A DNA stretch of 64,000 nucleotides, taken from positions 1-64,000 of the forward strand of contig CBFGXE010000007.1 in the NCBI GenBank assembly GCA_965652645.1, given 5' to 3'. Of the stretch, positions 55,249 through 63,511 are shown piece by piece. Each line of letters starts with the position of its first letter. Positions within the stretch are counted from its first letter, which is position 1. Below the pieces are notes generated by a model. The model searched no databases. It was not told the DNA's origin and was given only the letters and a program-made list of their open reading frames with translations. Position numbers and translations under genes: made by a program. The DNA comes from ZC4RG30 sp965652645 (GTDB lineage Bacteria > Pseudomonadota > Gammaproteobacteria > Steroidobacterales > Steroidobacteraceae).

Positions 55249-55251
55249 TCC

Positions 55252-55737
55252 ATGGATCGCGATTCCTGCCGCAGCCGCCTCACCCGCCTGCTGACCGAGG
55301 AAAATGCCCTGCTGGCCACCCTGGCCCGGCAGCTCGCCCTCGAGCATGAGCTGCTCGCCGGCAACGACGTCGATGGCCTGGAGAAGGCCGGCGGCAACCG
55401 GCAGGAAACACTCTCCAGGCTGCTGCGTATCGAGGACGAGCGGCAGGCACTGTGCCGCCAGCTCGGGCGCAATGCAGACAAGGCAGGCATGGCCGCGCTG
55501 CTGGCCTGGTGCGATCCAGCGGGCTCGCTGGCTGCCGAGCAGGCCGATTGCGCCAGGCTTGCCGGCGAATGCCGTGCGCAGAACGAACGCAATGGTGCGC
55601 TGGTGACTGCACGCCTCACGCGCGCCAGCAGCCTGCTCGACCTGCTCGCGGATGGCAGCGCGCCGCGCACTTACGACCAGCGTTTCGCACGCAGCGCACC
55701 GCTGCCGACCGGGCGCATGCTCGCGACCAGCGCCTGA
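55252..55737 (+). CDS. flgN: Flagellar export chaperone FlgN
   Basis: Helical chaperone of 161 residues for FlgK and FlgL. The sequence fits the FlgN pattern: LTRLLTEENALLATLARQLA at the N-terminus, a Cys- and Glu-rich middle, and LTRASSLLDLLADGSAPRTY DQRF-type C-terminal segment with GR preceding the tail. It is the second gene of the flgMN unit. Confidence 0.88.
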   Translation: MDRDSCRSRLTRLLTEENALLATLARQLALEHELLAGNDVDGLEKAGGNRQETLSRLLRIEDERQALCRQLGRNADKAGMAALLAWCDPAGSLAAEQADCARLAGECRAQNERNGALVTARLTRASSLLDLLADGSAPRTYDQRFARSAPLPTGRMLATSA

Positions 55738-55782
55738 CGCAACTTCCTCCGGCCGCACTTTCCCAAACGTGACGCCCGTCGC

Positions 55783-55809
55783 TCAGGAGAGGACGCGCGC
55801 GGCCGATAT
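55783..55809 (+). promoter_or_regulatory. Sigma-28 (FliA) promoter of motAB
   Basis: TCAG at 55783, 15 nt, GCCGATAT at 55802. The predicted start is about 55816, 32 nt before the motA start. CGTGAC-GCC-CGTCGC directly precedes the -35, as at the 15.4-kb promoter. Confidence 0.75.
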
Positions 55810-55847
55810 TCCTCCCAGGGGAATGCGCAACCCCCAGAGGTTCTGTT

Positions 55848-56717
55848 TTGTTCGCAATCATCGGGACATTGGTTGTTTTGGGTTCGGTTCTGGGCGGGTT
55901 CCTCGGGGGCGGCAGCAGCCTGCTCCTGTTGTGGCATCCGCTGGAGATTGTGGTGATCTGTGGTGGCGCGCTGGGAGCCTTCCTGATCAGCAATCCGCTG
56001 AAGGTCATCAAGGCCTCCTTCACCGGCGCGCTGGGCCTGCTGAAGGGCGCGCGCTACGGGCGCAGGGAATACATCCAGCTGCTGAAGCTGGTGTACGACA
56101 TCCTGGTGATGGCGCGCCGCGACGGCGTGCTGGCCATCGAGCGCCACATCGAGGAGCCGCACAAGAGCGACATCTTCAAGAAATATCCCGGCGTGCTGGC
56201 CGACCATCACATGATGGAGTTCATCACCGACTGCCTGCGCCTGATCTCCGGCGGCAACCTCGACCCGCATGAGCTGGAAAGCCTGCTTGAATACGAGCTG
56301 GAGACCCACCACAAGGAAGCCGCCGAGCCGGCGCATGCCGTGCAGAAGGTGGCCGACGCCCTGCCCGGCTTCGGCATCGTGGCCGCGGTGCTGGGCATCG
56401 TCAGCACCATGGCCGCCCTGGACGGTGCCAGCACCGCCGAGATCGGCCACAAGGTCGGTGCCGCGCTGGTGGGCACCTTCCTCGGCATCCTTGTCGCATA
56501 TGGCATCGTCGGGCCCATTGCCGCGGCGATGGAGCACAAGGCGCACGAGGAGTCCAAGGCCTTCGAGGTGGTGAAGATGGCCCTGGTGGCCAGCGTGCGC
56601 GGATATCCGCCCCCGGTGGCGGTGGAGTTCGCGCGCAAGCTGCTGTTCAGCGGCGTGCGGCCGAACTTCAAGGACCTGGAGCAGGAGCTGCGCGGCAGGA
56701 AGGCCGCGCCGGGCTGA
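55848..56717 (+). CDS. motA: Flagellar stator protein MotA
   Basis: Torque-generating stator subunit of 289 residues. The start is a TTG at 55848, with AGAGG 7 nt upstream and the family start FAIIGTLVVLGSVLGGFLGG. Four membrane segments, the cytosolic ARRDGVLAIERHIEEPHKSD loop and GFGIVAAVLGIVSTMAALDG and ALVGTFLGILVAYGIVGPIA helices are clear. Longer than MotC and typical of the proton-type MotA of gammaproteobacteria. It is followed by motB after 13 bp. Confidence 0.95.
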   Translation: MFAIIGTLVVLGSVLGGFLGGGSSLLLLWHPLEIVVICGGALGAFLISNPLKVIKASFTGALGLLKGARYGRREYIQLLKLVYDILVMARRDGVLAIERHIEEPHKSDIFKKYPGVLADHHMMEFITDCLRLISGGNLDPHELESLLEYELETHHKEAAEPAHAVQKVADALPGFGIVAAVLGIVSTMAALDGASTAEIGHKVGAALVGTFLGILVAYGIVGPIAAAMEHKAHEESKAFEVVKMALVASVRGYPPPVAVEFARKLLFSGVRPNFKDLEQELRGRKAAPG

Positions 56718-56730
56718 TCCCGCGCACGCC

Positions 56731-57762
56731 ATGGCCGACGCAAAACAACGCCCCATCGTCATCGTCAAGCGCAAGCGCGGCGGTGGCCACGGCCACCATG
56801 GCGGCGCCTGGAAGGTGGCCTACGCGGACTTCGTCACCGCGCTGATGGCCTTCTTCATGGTGATGTGGCTGGTTACCGCCGTGTCGAAGGAGCAGCGCGC
56901 GGCCATCTTCGACTACTTCAAGAACCCCAGCATGCAGAATGGCGCCAGCGTGAAACCCGCACCGGGCCAGATGGGGCCGGGTGGCGCCAGCACCAGCCCC
57001 ATCGACCTGGGTGGCGGGCTGGATTCGCCGAAGAACATGGACATCACCGCCGACGGCCTGGGCGAGCCGGTGGACATCCGGCCCGAGGACGCCGAGCGCC
57101 TCGCCGACCTGCTCGAGCGCCGGCAGCTGGAGTCCCTGATGGAGGAACTGCGGGAGGCCATCGACAAGAGCCAGGCGCTGGAACCCTTCAAGGACCAGCT
57201 GCTGCTGGACATCACGCCCGAAGGGCTGCGCATCCAGATCGTCGACAAGCAGAACCGGCCGATGTTCGACCTGGGCGGCACGCGGCTGAAGGACTACACC
57301 GCGCAGATCCTGCGCGAGGTGGCCACCTACCTGAATTCCGTGCCCAACCGCATCAGCCTCAGCGGCCATACCGACGACAAGGCCTACGTGGGCCAGCGCG
57401 GCTATTCCAACTGGGACCTGTCGGCCGACCGCGCCAATGCAGCGCGCCGCGCCCTGCAGGAAGGTGGCCTGGAACCCAACAAGATCGCGCGCGTGGTGGG
57501 ACTGGCTTCCTCGGTGCTGTTCGACCGCGAGAATCCCTACAACCCCATCAACCGCCGCATCAGCATCATCGTGATGACCAGGAGCGCGGAGGCGCGGGCG
57601 CTGTCCACGGATGCACCGGACGTGGAAGGCACGCGGCTGCGCATCGAGGCGGGCGAGTCGCTTTCCAGTTCCACCACTGAGCCGGCCGCCGCACCCGGGG
57701 CGACGCAGCCGGCCGCTGCGACATCGGCAACGGCCGCTCAGGCCGTGGTGGGAGCCAGCTGA
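56731..57762 (+). CDS. motB: Flagellar stator protein MotB
   Basis: Peptidoglycan-anchored stator subunit of 343 residues. A basic N-terminus rich in His (KRKRGGGHGHHGG) precedes the membrane helix with proton-binding Asp33 (VAYADFVTALMAFFMVMWLV). The plug region and OmpA-like domain (LSGHTDDKAYVGQRGYSNWD, LSADRANAARRALQ, NRRISIIVM) follow. A low-complexity Ala/Pro/Thr tail of about 45 residues ends the chain. Its last 25 bp overlap the convergent gene. Confidence 0.95.
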   Translation: MADAKQRPIVIVKRKRGGGHGHHGGAWKVAYADFVTALMAFFMVMWLVTAVSKEQRAAIFDYFKNPSMQNGASVKPAPGQMGPGGASTSPIDLGGGLDSPKNMDITADGLGEPVDIRPEDAERLADLLERRQLESLMEELREAIDKSQALEPFKDQLLLDITPEGLRIQIVDKQNRPMFDLGGTRLKDYTAQILREVATYLNSVPNRISLSGHTDDKAYVGQRGYSNWDLSADRANAARRALQEGGLEPNKIARVVGLASSVLFDRENPYNPINRRISIIVMTRSAEARALSTDAPDVEGTRLRIEAGESLSSSTTEPAAAPGATQPAAATSATAAQAVVGAS

Positions 57763-58505
57763 TCCAGCAGGGTGCGGATGCCGTCGGTGGCGGCGCGCGC
57801 CGCGGCAAGCAGGCGCGGAGGCAATCCCAGCGACTGCTGTGCCACCTCGGCGAGGCCGGGCGTGCAGGTGTCCGCATGCACCAGCTCCGTGGCCAGCGCC
57901 TGCGCCATCATCAGCAGCGTCACGCACGGCGGCCGGTCCAGGTTCTCCTGCTCGTCACGCCAGCGCAGGATGGTCAGGCGCAGTTCGCCCGCCAGCGCCC
58001 AGCTGCGCGTCACGCGCGACACCAGTTCATCGTCGTGCGCATCCATGATCTGCTGCATCACCGGTCCCACCAGGCGCGTGCCGGTGGCGGCTTCCGCGCG
58101 GGCCAGCGCGCGCAGCGCGGCGATCTCGCCGGTGCGGTGCAGGAGCCCGGCGCCGGTGAGCAGCGGCGCATCGAAGTGCATTTCCGCCGCCACCACGCGT
58201 GCATGGCAGGCGCTGGCCAGGGCCTCGCGCCACAGCAGCGCCATCTCGGCATCACGGCCGGGCGCGCAGAACAGCGACCCGCGCAGGGTCTCCAGCGCAC
58301 GCATGGCCATGGGGCGCGCGGCCAGCCCGGCGGGGGATTCCTGCAACCAGGCCACGCAGGCGGCAATGCCCCGCGGCTTCGGCGGGCAGCGGCCCAGCTC
58401 GGCGGCAAGGGCGGAAAGCAGCCCCGGCGCGATGGGCGCGAAGGGATCCGGGCGACGGGGTGGCCGCAGTGGCACGACAGTGGCAGGCATGGCGGCATTG
58501 TGCAT
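57738..58505 (-). CDS. HDOD-like protein, degenerate
   Basis: A 255-residue soluble protein, helical and Ala/Leu-rich. The central part (LLTGAGLLHRTGEIAALRAL, then GTRLVGPVMQQIMDAHDDELVSRV in part) follows the layout of HDOD domains, in which the HD pair is lost and a GLLHxxG segment remains. The N-terminal 25 residues are Pro-rich. It has no fully recognisable family and converges on motB with a 25-bp overlap. A signalling role at the end of the flagellar locus is inference. An ATG at 58490 is an alternative start. Confidence 0.6.
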   Translation of the reverse strand: MHNAAMPATVVPLRPPRRPDPFAPIAPGLLSALAAELGRCPPKPRGIAACVAWLQESPAGLAARPMAMRALETLRGSLFCAPGRDAEMALLWREALASACHARVVAAEMHFDAPLLTGAGLLHRTGEIAALRALARAEAATGTRLVGPVMQQIMDAHDDELVSRVTRSWALAGELRLTILRWRDEQENLDRPPCVTLLMMAQALATELVHADTCTPGLAEVAQQSLGLPPRLLAAARAATDGIRTLLDQLAPTTA

Positions 58506-58596
58506 CGCGGACCCGCGGCGATCCGGTCGTGGCGCACAAATTGAAGGCTATCGCAACCGCGGTGGCGAACTTCGTGACCGGGTTGCAGTGATCAAG

Positions 58597-59763
58597 TCAA
58601 ATCACCGCCGCTGCCTGCTCCAGGTCGGCGATCAGGTCGTCGGCATCCTCAAGTCCCATGGACAGCCGCACGGTGCCCGGTGCCACGCCGGACAAGGCGG
58701 CCAGCTCCGCCGGCAGGTCGTAGGGGCCCATCAGGCCGGGGGGAATCACCAGCGATTCGGGTGAACCCATGCTGGCGGCGATGGCGAACAGCCGCAGCGC
58801 ATCGGCGAAGCGGTCGCCGGCGGCACGGCCGGCGCGCAGGTCGAAGCTGACCACGGTGCCGAAATGCTGCATCTGCCTCGCGGCCAGCTCATGCCGCGGA
58901 TGGCGGGGCAACCCCGCGTAGTGCACACGCTCCACCTTGGGATGCTGTTCGAGGAACTGCGCCACCTTCAGCGCGGTGGCGGACTGCGCCTCGTAGCGCA
59001 GCAGGTAGGTCTTCAGGCCCCGCTGGATCAGCCACGCCGCGTGCGGGTCGAGCGTGCCGCCCAGGTGCGTGAACTCCGGACGCAGGCGTGCGATCAGCTC
59101 CTTCGAGCCGATCACCGCGCCGCCCATCACGTCACCGTGCCCGGAGGCGTACTTGGTGAGGCTGTGCAGGAACAGGTCGACGTCGGTGTCGCCGTGCTGG
59201 TGCAGCCCGGCCAGCGTGTTGTCCAGCAGGGTCAGCGCGCCGGCCGCGCGTGCATGGCGGGTGATGTGCGCGATGTCGGCGATGCGGTTCACCGGATTGG
59301 TGGGGCTCTCGAAGATCACCAGCTTCGTCGGCGTGTCGCGCAGCACACGCTCGATGCCCGCGTCATCCTCGATGGACAGCATGGTGTGGCGCACGCCGAA
59401 ACGCGCCAGCTGGCGGCGGATCAGCGAGCGGGTGGGTGCGTAGGTCTCGACGAAACACAGCACGTGGTCGCCGGACTGCAGCAAACCGATCAGAGCCTGC
59501 GCGATCGCGCCGACTCCGGAGGCACATACGATGGCGTCATCACGGCCCTGGATGCCGGCCAGCGTCTTCTCCAGCAGCCGCGTGGTGGGATTGGCCGAAC
59601 GCGAGTAGAAGTAACCTTCCTTTTCGCCCCGGAGGCTGGCCAGGGTCCCGGCGACGGTCTCGTGCGAGAACTTCACGCTCTGGTGGATGGGCGCCACCAG
59701 CGGCGTGTTCTCCGGCGGAACCTTCACCTCGGGGGGATGAACCAGCGTGGTCCTGCGTTTCAT
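58597..59763 (-). CDS. PLP-dependent trans-sulfuration enzyme (cystathionine gamma-synthase/beta-lyase family)
   Basis: Cys/Met-metabolism PLP enzyme of 388 residues. Signatures include PTTRLLEKTLAGIQGRDDAI, FESPTNPVNRIADI, TLLDNTLAG, and SLTKYASGHGDVMGGAVIGS with the PLP-binding Lys in LTKY. The C-terminal GSPESLVIPPGLMGPYDL and GTVRLSMGLEDADDLIADLE follow the family. Whether it acts as synthase (MetB) or lyase (MetC) cannot be decided from sequence. The methionine-type aminotransferase gene next to it (12 bp upstream on the same strand) supports a sulfur amino-acid role. Confidence 0.9.
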   Translation of the reverse strand: MKRRTTLVHPPEVKVPPENTPLVAPIHQSVKFSHETVAGTLASLRGEKEGYFYSRSANPTTRLLEKTLAGIQGRDDAIVCASGVGAIAQALIGLLQSGDHVLCFVETYAPTRSLIRRQLARFGVRHTMLSIEDDAGIERVLRDTPTKLVIFESPTNPVNRIADIAHITRHARAAGALTLLDNTLAGLHQHGDTDVDLFLHSLTKYASGHGDVMGGAVIGSKELIARLRPEFTHLGGTLDPHAAWLIQRGLKTYLLRYEAQSATALKVAQFLEQHPKVERVHYAGLPRHPRHELAARQMQHFGTVVSFDLRAGRAAGDRFADALRLFAIAASMGSPESLVIPPGLMGPYDLPAELAALSGVAPGTVRLSMGLEDADDLIADLEQAAAVI

Positions 59764-59775
59764 GGCGGGATTGTA

Positions 59776-60924
59776 TTACCGCAGCGCCCGCAGCCGTTCG
59801 ATGCCCCGCGCCAGGGTGCCATCCTGCTTGGCAAAGCACAGCCTGAGCAGGGAATGCTTGACAGGCTGGCGGTAGAAAGGAGCCAGCGGGATCGCCGCCA
59901 CCCCACCTTCCAGCAGCAGCCGCTCGGCCGCCGCCATGTCGTCCAGGCCCGCCAGCATCTGCACGCGGGAATAGTCCACCAGCGTGAAGTAGCTGCCCTG
60001 GGCGGGAATCACCTCGAAGGCGCTGTCGGCCAGGCCGCGGGTGAGCAGTTCGCGCTTGGCCGCGAAGAAAGGTGCCAGTGCCGCAAACACGCCGGGGTTT
60101 TCCGCCAAGTAGGCGGCGATCGCGTGCTGGAAGGCCGTGGTGATGGAGAAGGTGTTGAACTGGTGCACCTTGCGCAGCTCGGCGGTGAGCGCGGGCGGCG
60201 CGATGCAATAACCCACGCGCAGTCCCGTGGCGTGCAGTGACTTGCCGAAGGAATACACGGCCAGCGCGCGCGGGCGCAATGCCGGGTGCGAGAGCACGCT
60301 GTGGTGCCGCGCCGGCGCATGCACGATGTGCTCGTACACCTCGTCGCTGAGCACCGTGAACCCGTGGGTCCCGGCCAGGCGGGCGAGCTGCGCCAGGTCA
60401 TCCGCGCCCATCACGGTGCAGGCCGGATTGTGCGGCGTGTTGATGATCACCAGCCGCGTGCGGGGCGTGATGGCCGCGCGCACCCGGTCCCAGTCATAGC
60501 GGAACTGCGGCGGCATCAGCGGCACGTGCACGCAGGTGGCGCCCGCCACGCGCACGGCCGGATCGTAGGAGTCGTAGGCCGGATCGAACACCAGCACCTC
60601 GTCACCCGGGCCCACCAGCGAGGCGATGGCCGAAAAGATGCCCTCGGTGGCGCCAACCGTCACCGTCACTTCGTGTTCGGGATCGATGTCGATGCCGTGC
60701 CGGCCCGCCACGATGCGCGCGACGGCCTCGCGCAGTTGCGGCACCCCGGCCATGGGGGCGTACTGGTTGTGCCCGGCGCGCATGGCCTCGCCCACCAGTT
60801 CGGTGAGGCGCGGATCAATGGGATAGTCGGGGAATCCCTGCCCCAGGTTCACCGCGCCCAGCTCGGCAGCGCGGCGCGAGATCACGGTGAAGATGGTGGT
60901 CCCGACGTCGGGCAGCTTGCTCAC
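59776..60924 (-). CDS. PLP aminotransferase, methionine/kynurenine type (YbdL-like)
   Basis: Class I aminotransferase of 382 residues. The GTG at 60924 overlaps the preceding kinase stop (GTGA) and gives SKLPDVGTTIFTVISRRAAE, the usual N-terminus of the YbdL group. Conserved parts are NLGQGFPDYPIDPRL, VTVTVGATEGIFSAIASLVG, NTPHNPACTVMG, LSDEVYEHIVH and YSFGKSLHATGLRVGY with the PLP Lys. YbdL-like enzymes transaminate methionine with 2-oxo acids, fitting a methionine-salvage role beside the trans-sulfuration gene. Confidence 0.9.
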   Translation of the reverse strand: MSKLPDVGTTIFTVISRRAAELGAVNLGQGFPDYPIDPRLTELVGEAMRAGHNQYAPMAGVPQLREAVARIVAGRHGIDIDPEHEVTVTVGATEGIFSAIASLVGPGDEVLVFDPAYDSYDPAVRVAGATCVHVPLMPPQFRYDWDRVRAAITPRTRLVIINTPHNPACTVMGADDLAQLARLAGTHGFTVLSDEVYEHIVHAPARHHSVLSHPALRPRALAVYSFGKSLHATGLRVGYCIAPPALTAELRKVHQFNTFSITTAFQHAIAAYLAENPGVFAALAPFFAAKRELLTRGLADSAFEVIPAQGSYFTLVDYSRVQMLAGLDDMAAAERLLLEGGVAAIPLAPFYRQPVKHSLLRLCFAKQDGTLARGIERLRALR

Positions 60925-61673
60925 GCCGATGCGTGCTCCGCCGCGGCCAGGGCCGCTCCCACCACGCCGGCCGCCGGCCCGAGTGCCGCGGGCTTCAGGG
61001 GTGCCCGCGACTTGAGCAGCGGCGAGAACTCCGCCCAGTTCTCGGTCACCCCGCCACCGACCACGATGAGCTCGGGCCAGAACAGGCGGTTGATGGCGTT
61101 GAGATAGCGGTTCACCCGCTCGCTCCACTGCTGCCAGGAGAGCGACTCCTCGCTGCGCACGCGCGCGGCGGCGTGCGCTTCGCCCTCCGCGCCGTCCACC
61201 TCCATGTGCCCCAGCTCGCTGTTGGGCCACAGCCGGCCGTCGAGGATCAGCGCCGAGCCGATGCCGGTGCCGAAGGTGAGCATCATCACCGCGCCGCGCA
61301 CACCGCGTGCAGCGCCGAAGTGCGCCTCGGCCAGGCCGGCCGCATCGGCATCGTTGAGCAATGCCACCGGCCGGCGCAGCCGCGCCGACAGTTCGCGCCC
61401 TGCATTGAATCCCACCAGTGAATCATCGAGGTTGGCCGCGGTATGGATCACGCCTTGCAGGATCACGCTGGGCAACGCCACGCCCACGGCGGCACCGGCC
61501 GGACTGGATTCCGCCAGTGCCACCAGCGCATCGCACAGCGCATGCACCGTGGCGGGCTGCGGCGTCGGCACGCTGGCCAGCCCGCCCTGCAACCTGCCGC
61601 TGGCCACCTCCACCGACGCGTGCTTGATGGAGGAACCGCCCACATCCAGCCCCAGCGCCAGTGACACGGCCAT
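60921..61673 (-). CDS. ppgK: ROK-family sugar kinase, polyphosphate glucokinase-like
   Basis: A 250-residue kinase. The N-terminal phosphate loop LALGLDVGGSSIKHASVEV, GVALPSVILQGVIHTAANLD, the catalytic Asp in LLNDADAAGLAEAHFG, and LTFGTGIGSALILDGRLWPN SELGH-type segments are those of polyphosphate/ATP glucokinases (PpgK). The GGSSIK form of the loop is typical of that group. Phosphoryl donor (polyphosphate or ATP) is not decided by the sequence. It overlaps potI by 1 base (TGATG) and the aminotransferase by 4 bp. Confidence 0.85.
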   Translation of the reverse strand: MAVSLALGLDVGGSSIKHASVEVASGRLQGGLASVPTPQPATVHALCDALVALAESSPAGAAVGVALPSVILQGVIHTAANLDDSLVGFNAGRELSARLRRPVALLNDADAAGLAEAHFGAARGVRGAVMMLTFGTGIGSALILDGRLWPNSELGHMEVDGAEGEAHAAARVRSEESLSWQQWSERVNRYLNAINRLFWPELIVVGGGVTENWAEFSPLLKSRAPLKPAALGPAAGVVGAALAAAEHASA

Positions 61674-62515
61674 CAGTGCCCGCCTTCCGCCATGCGCATC
61701 TCGCGCTGCCGCTTGCGCTCGGACCGCCGCAGCAGCCAGGCGGAAGTGAGCACGCCGGTGGCCACCAGCAGCACCATCAGGGTGGCCAGCGCGTTCACGT
61801 CCGGCGTCACGCCCAGCCGCACCTTGGAGAAAATCACCATGGGCAGCGTGGTGGAGCCCGGGCCGGCCACGAACTGGGCGATCACCAGGTCATCCCAGGA
61901 CAGGGTGAAGGCCAGCAGCCAGCCGGACAGCAGCGCGGGAAAGATCAGCGGCAGCGTGATGCGCCCGAACACCTTGGCCGGCCGGGCGCCCAGGTCCATC
62001 GCGGCCTCCTCCAGTGAGTCGTCGAAGGATGCCAGGCGCGACTGCACGATCACGGTGACATAGGCCATCGAGAAGGTGATGTGCGCGATGGCGATGGTGG
62101 TGGCGCCGCGGCCGGCGGGCCAGCCGATGATCTGCTCCATGGCCACGAACAGCAGCAGCATCGACAGGCCGGTGATCACCTCGGGCATCACCAGCGGCGC
62201 GGTGGACATGATGGCCAGCAATGCCCGACCGCGGAAGCGCCCGAAACGCGACAGCGCGATGCCCGCCAGCGTGCCCAGGACCACCGCGCCGGTGGCATTG
62301 ACGGCGGCGATGCGCATCGACAGCCAGGCGGCATCGAGGATCTGCTGGTTCTGGAACAGCGCCACGTACCACTTCAGGGTGGGCGAATTGGCCGCATCCC
62401 ACACCGTGACCAGGCGTGAGTTGTTGAACGAGTACACCACCATCAGCAGGATGGGCACGTACAGGAACACGAAGCCCAGGACCATCAGCGTGGTGACCAG
62501 CCAGCCGCGACGCAT
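61673..62515 (-). CDS. potI: Polyamine ABC transporter permease PotI
   Basis: Inner-membrane subunit of 280 residues with six hydrophobic segments. The N-terminal LGFVFLYVPILLMVVYSFNN and the coupling EAA loop LEEAAMDLGARPAKVFGRIT LPLI identify a PotC/PotI permease. The product would import putrescine or spermidine together with PotH, PotG and a periplasmic binder not in this window. Start and stop overlap its neighbours by one base each. Confidence 0.92.
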   Translation of the reverse strand: MRRGWLVTTLMVLGFVFLYVPILLMVVYSFNNSRLVTVWDAANSPTLKWYVALFQNQQILDAAWLSMRIAAVNATGAVVLGTLAGIALSRFGRFRGRALLAIMSTAPLVMPEVITGLSMLLLFVAMEQIIGWPAGRGATTIAIAHITFSMAYVTVIVQSRLASFDDSLEEAAMDLGARPAKVFGRITLPLIFPALLSGWLLAFTLSWDDLVIAQFVAGPGSTTLPMVIFSKVRLGVTPDVNALATLMVLLVATGVLTSAWLLRRSERKRQREMRMAEGGH

Positions 62516-63504
62516 CAGGCCGCCTTCGCGCCGGCGCGCGCCTGGGTCCGCTGCAGCAGCATGATGGGGATCAGGAGCAGCAGCAGCATGAAGATGGCCA
62601 CCGCGCTGGCCACCGGCCAGTCGCGGTTGCTGAAGAATTCGTCGGACAGCACGCGGCCGATCATCAGCTGGTCCGGGCGGCCAAGCAGCGTGGGAATCAC
62701 GTATTCGCCCACCGCCGGGATGAACACCAGCAGCGAGCCGGCCGCGATGCCCGGCCGCGACAGCGGCAGCGTCACCTTGAGGAAGGCCCGCACCGGCCGC
62801 GCGCCCAGGTCCGCGGCCGCCTCCAGCAGCGAGGGGTCATGCTTCTCGAGGTTGGTGTACAGCGGCAGGATCATGAACGGCAGGTAGGAATAGACGATTC
62901 CCACATACACGGCGAAATCGGTCTGCATCATCTGGATGGGCTGGTCGATCAGGCCCATTGACATCAGGAAGTTGTTGATCACGCCGTTGTTGCGCAGCAG
63001 GCCCATCCACGCATACACGCGCAGCAGGAAGGAAGTCCAGAACGGCAGGATCACCAGCATCAGCAGCAGGTTGCGTCGCGCCGGCGGGGAGCGCGCGATG
63101 CCCAGGGCCATCGGGTAGCCCAGCAGCAGGCACAGCAGCGTGGAGATGGCCGCCACCTTCAGCGAATACAGCCAGGTCTGCACGTACAGCGCATCGGAGA
63201 ACAGGAAGCGGTAGTTGTCGGTGTTGATCAACACCTCCATGCGCCCTTCCACGAAGTCCACCAGCGGGGCGTATGGCGGGATGGCCAGCCGCGTCTCCGA
63301 GAAGGAGATCTTCAGGTCGATGAAGAACGGCGTGAGGAAGAACAGCAGCAGCCAGGCCATCGGGATGCCGATGACCAGCATTCGCCCCACGCCACTGCGG
63401 CGCAGCCAGGGCACCCAGCGCGGCGGACCAAAACGATGCCAGGCCAGCCAGAACGGCACCCAGCGTTCGTGCTGGCGGGCGTAGGCCGGGACCTCGCTGT
63501 TCAA
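62515..63504 (-). CDS. potH: Polyamine ABC transporter permease PotH
   Basis: Permease of about 329 residues. The start is taken as the TTG at 63504 (LNSEVPAYARQHERW), 7 bp after the potG stop, with GGTGAG upstream; an ATG at 63567 lies inside potG and would add an unrelated-looking segment. Six membrane helices (SGVGRMLVIGIPMAWLLLFF first) and the EAA loop LLEAAADLGARPVRAFLKVT mark the PotB/PotH group. Confidence 0.9.
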   Translation of the reverse strand: MNSEVPAYARQHERWVPFWLAWHRFGPPRWVPWLRRSGVGRMLVIGIPMAWLLLFFLTPFFIDLKISFSETRLAIPPYAPLVDFVEGRMEVLINTDNYRFLFSDALYVQTWLYSLKVAAISTLLCLLLGYPMALGIARSPPARRNLLLMLVILPFWTSFLLRVYAWMGLLRNNGVINNFLMSMGLIDQPIQMMQTDFAVYVGIVYSYLPFMILPLYTNLEKHDPSLLEAAADLGARPVRAFLKVTLPLSRPGIAAGSLLVFIPAVGEYVIPTLLGRPDQLMIGRVLSDEFFSNRDWPVASAVAIFMLLLLLIPIMLLQRTQARAGAKAA

Positions 63505-63511
63505 GGCGTGC

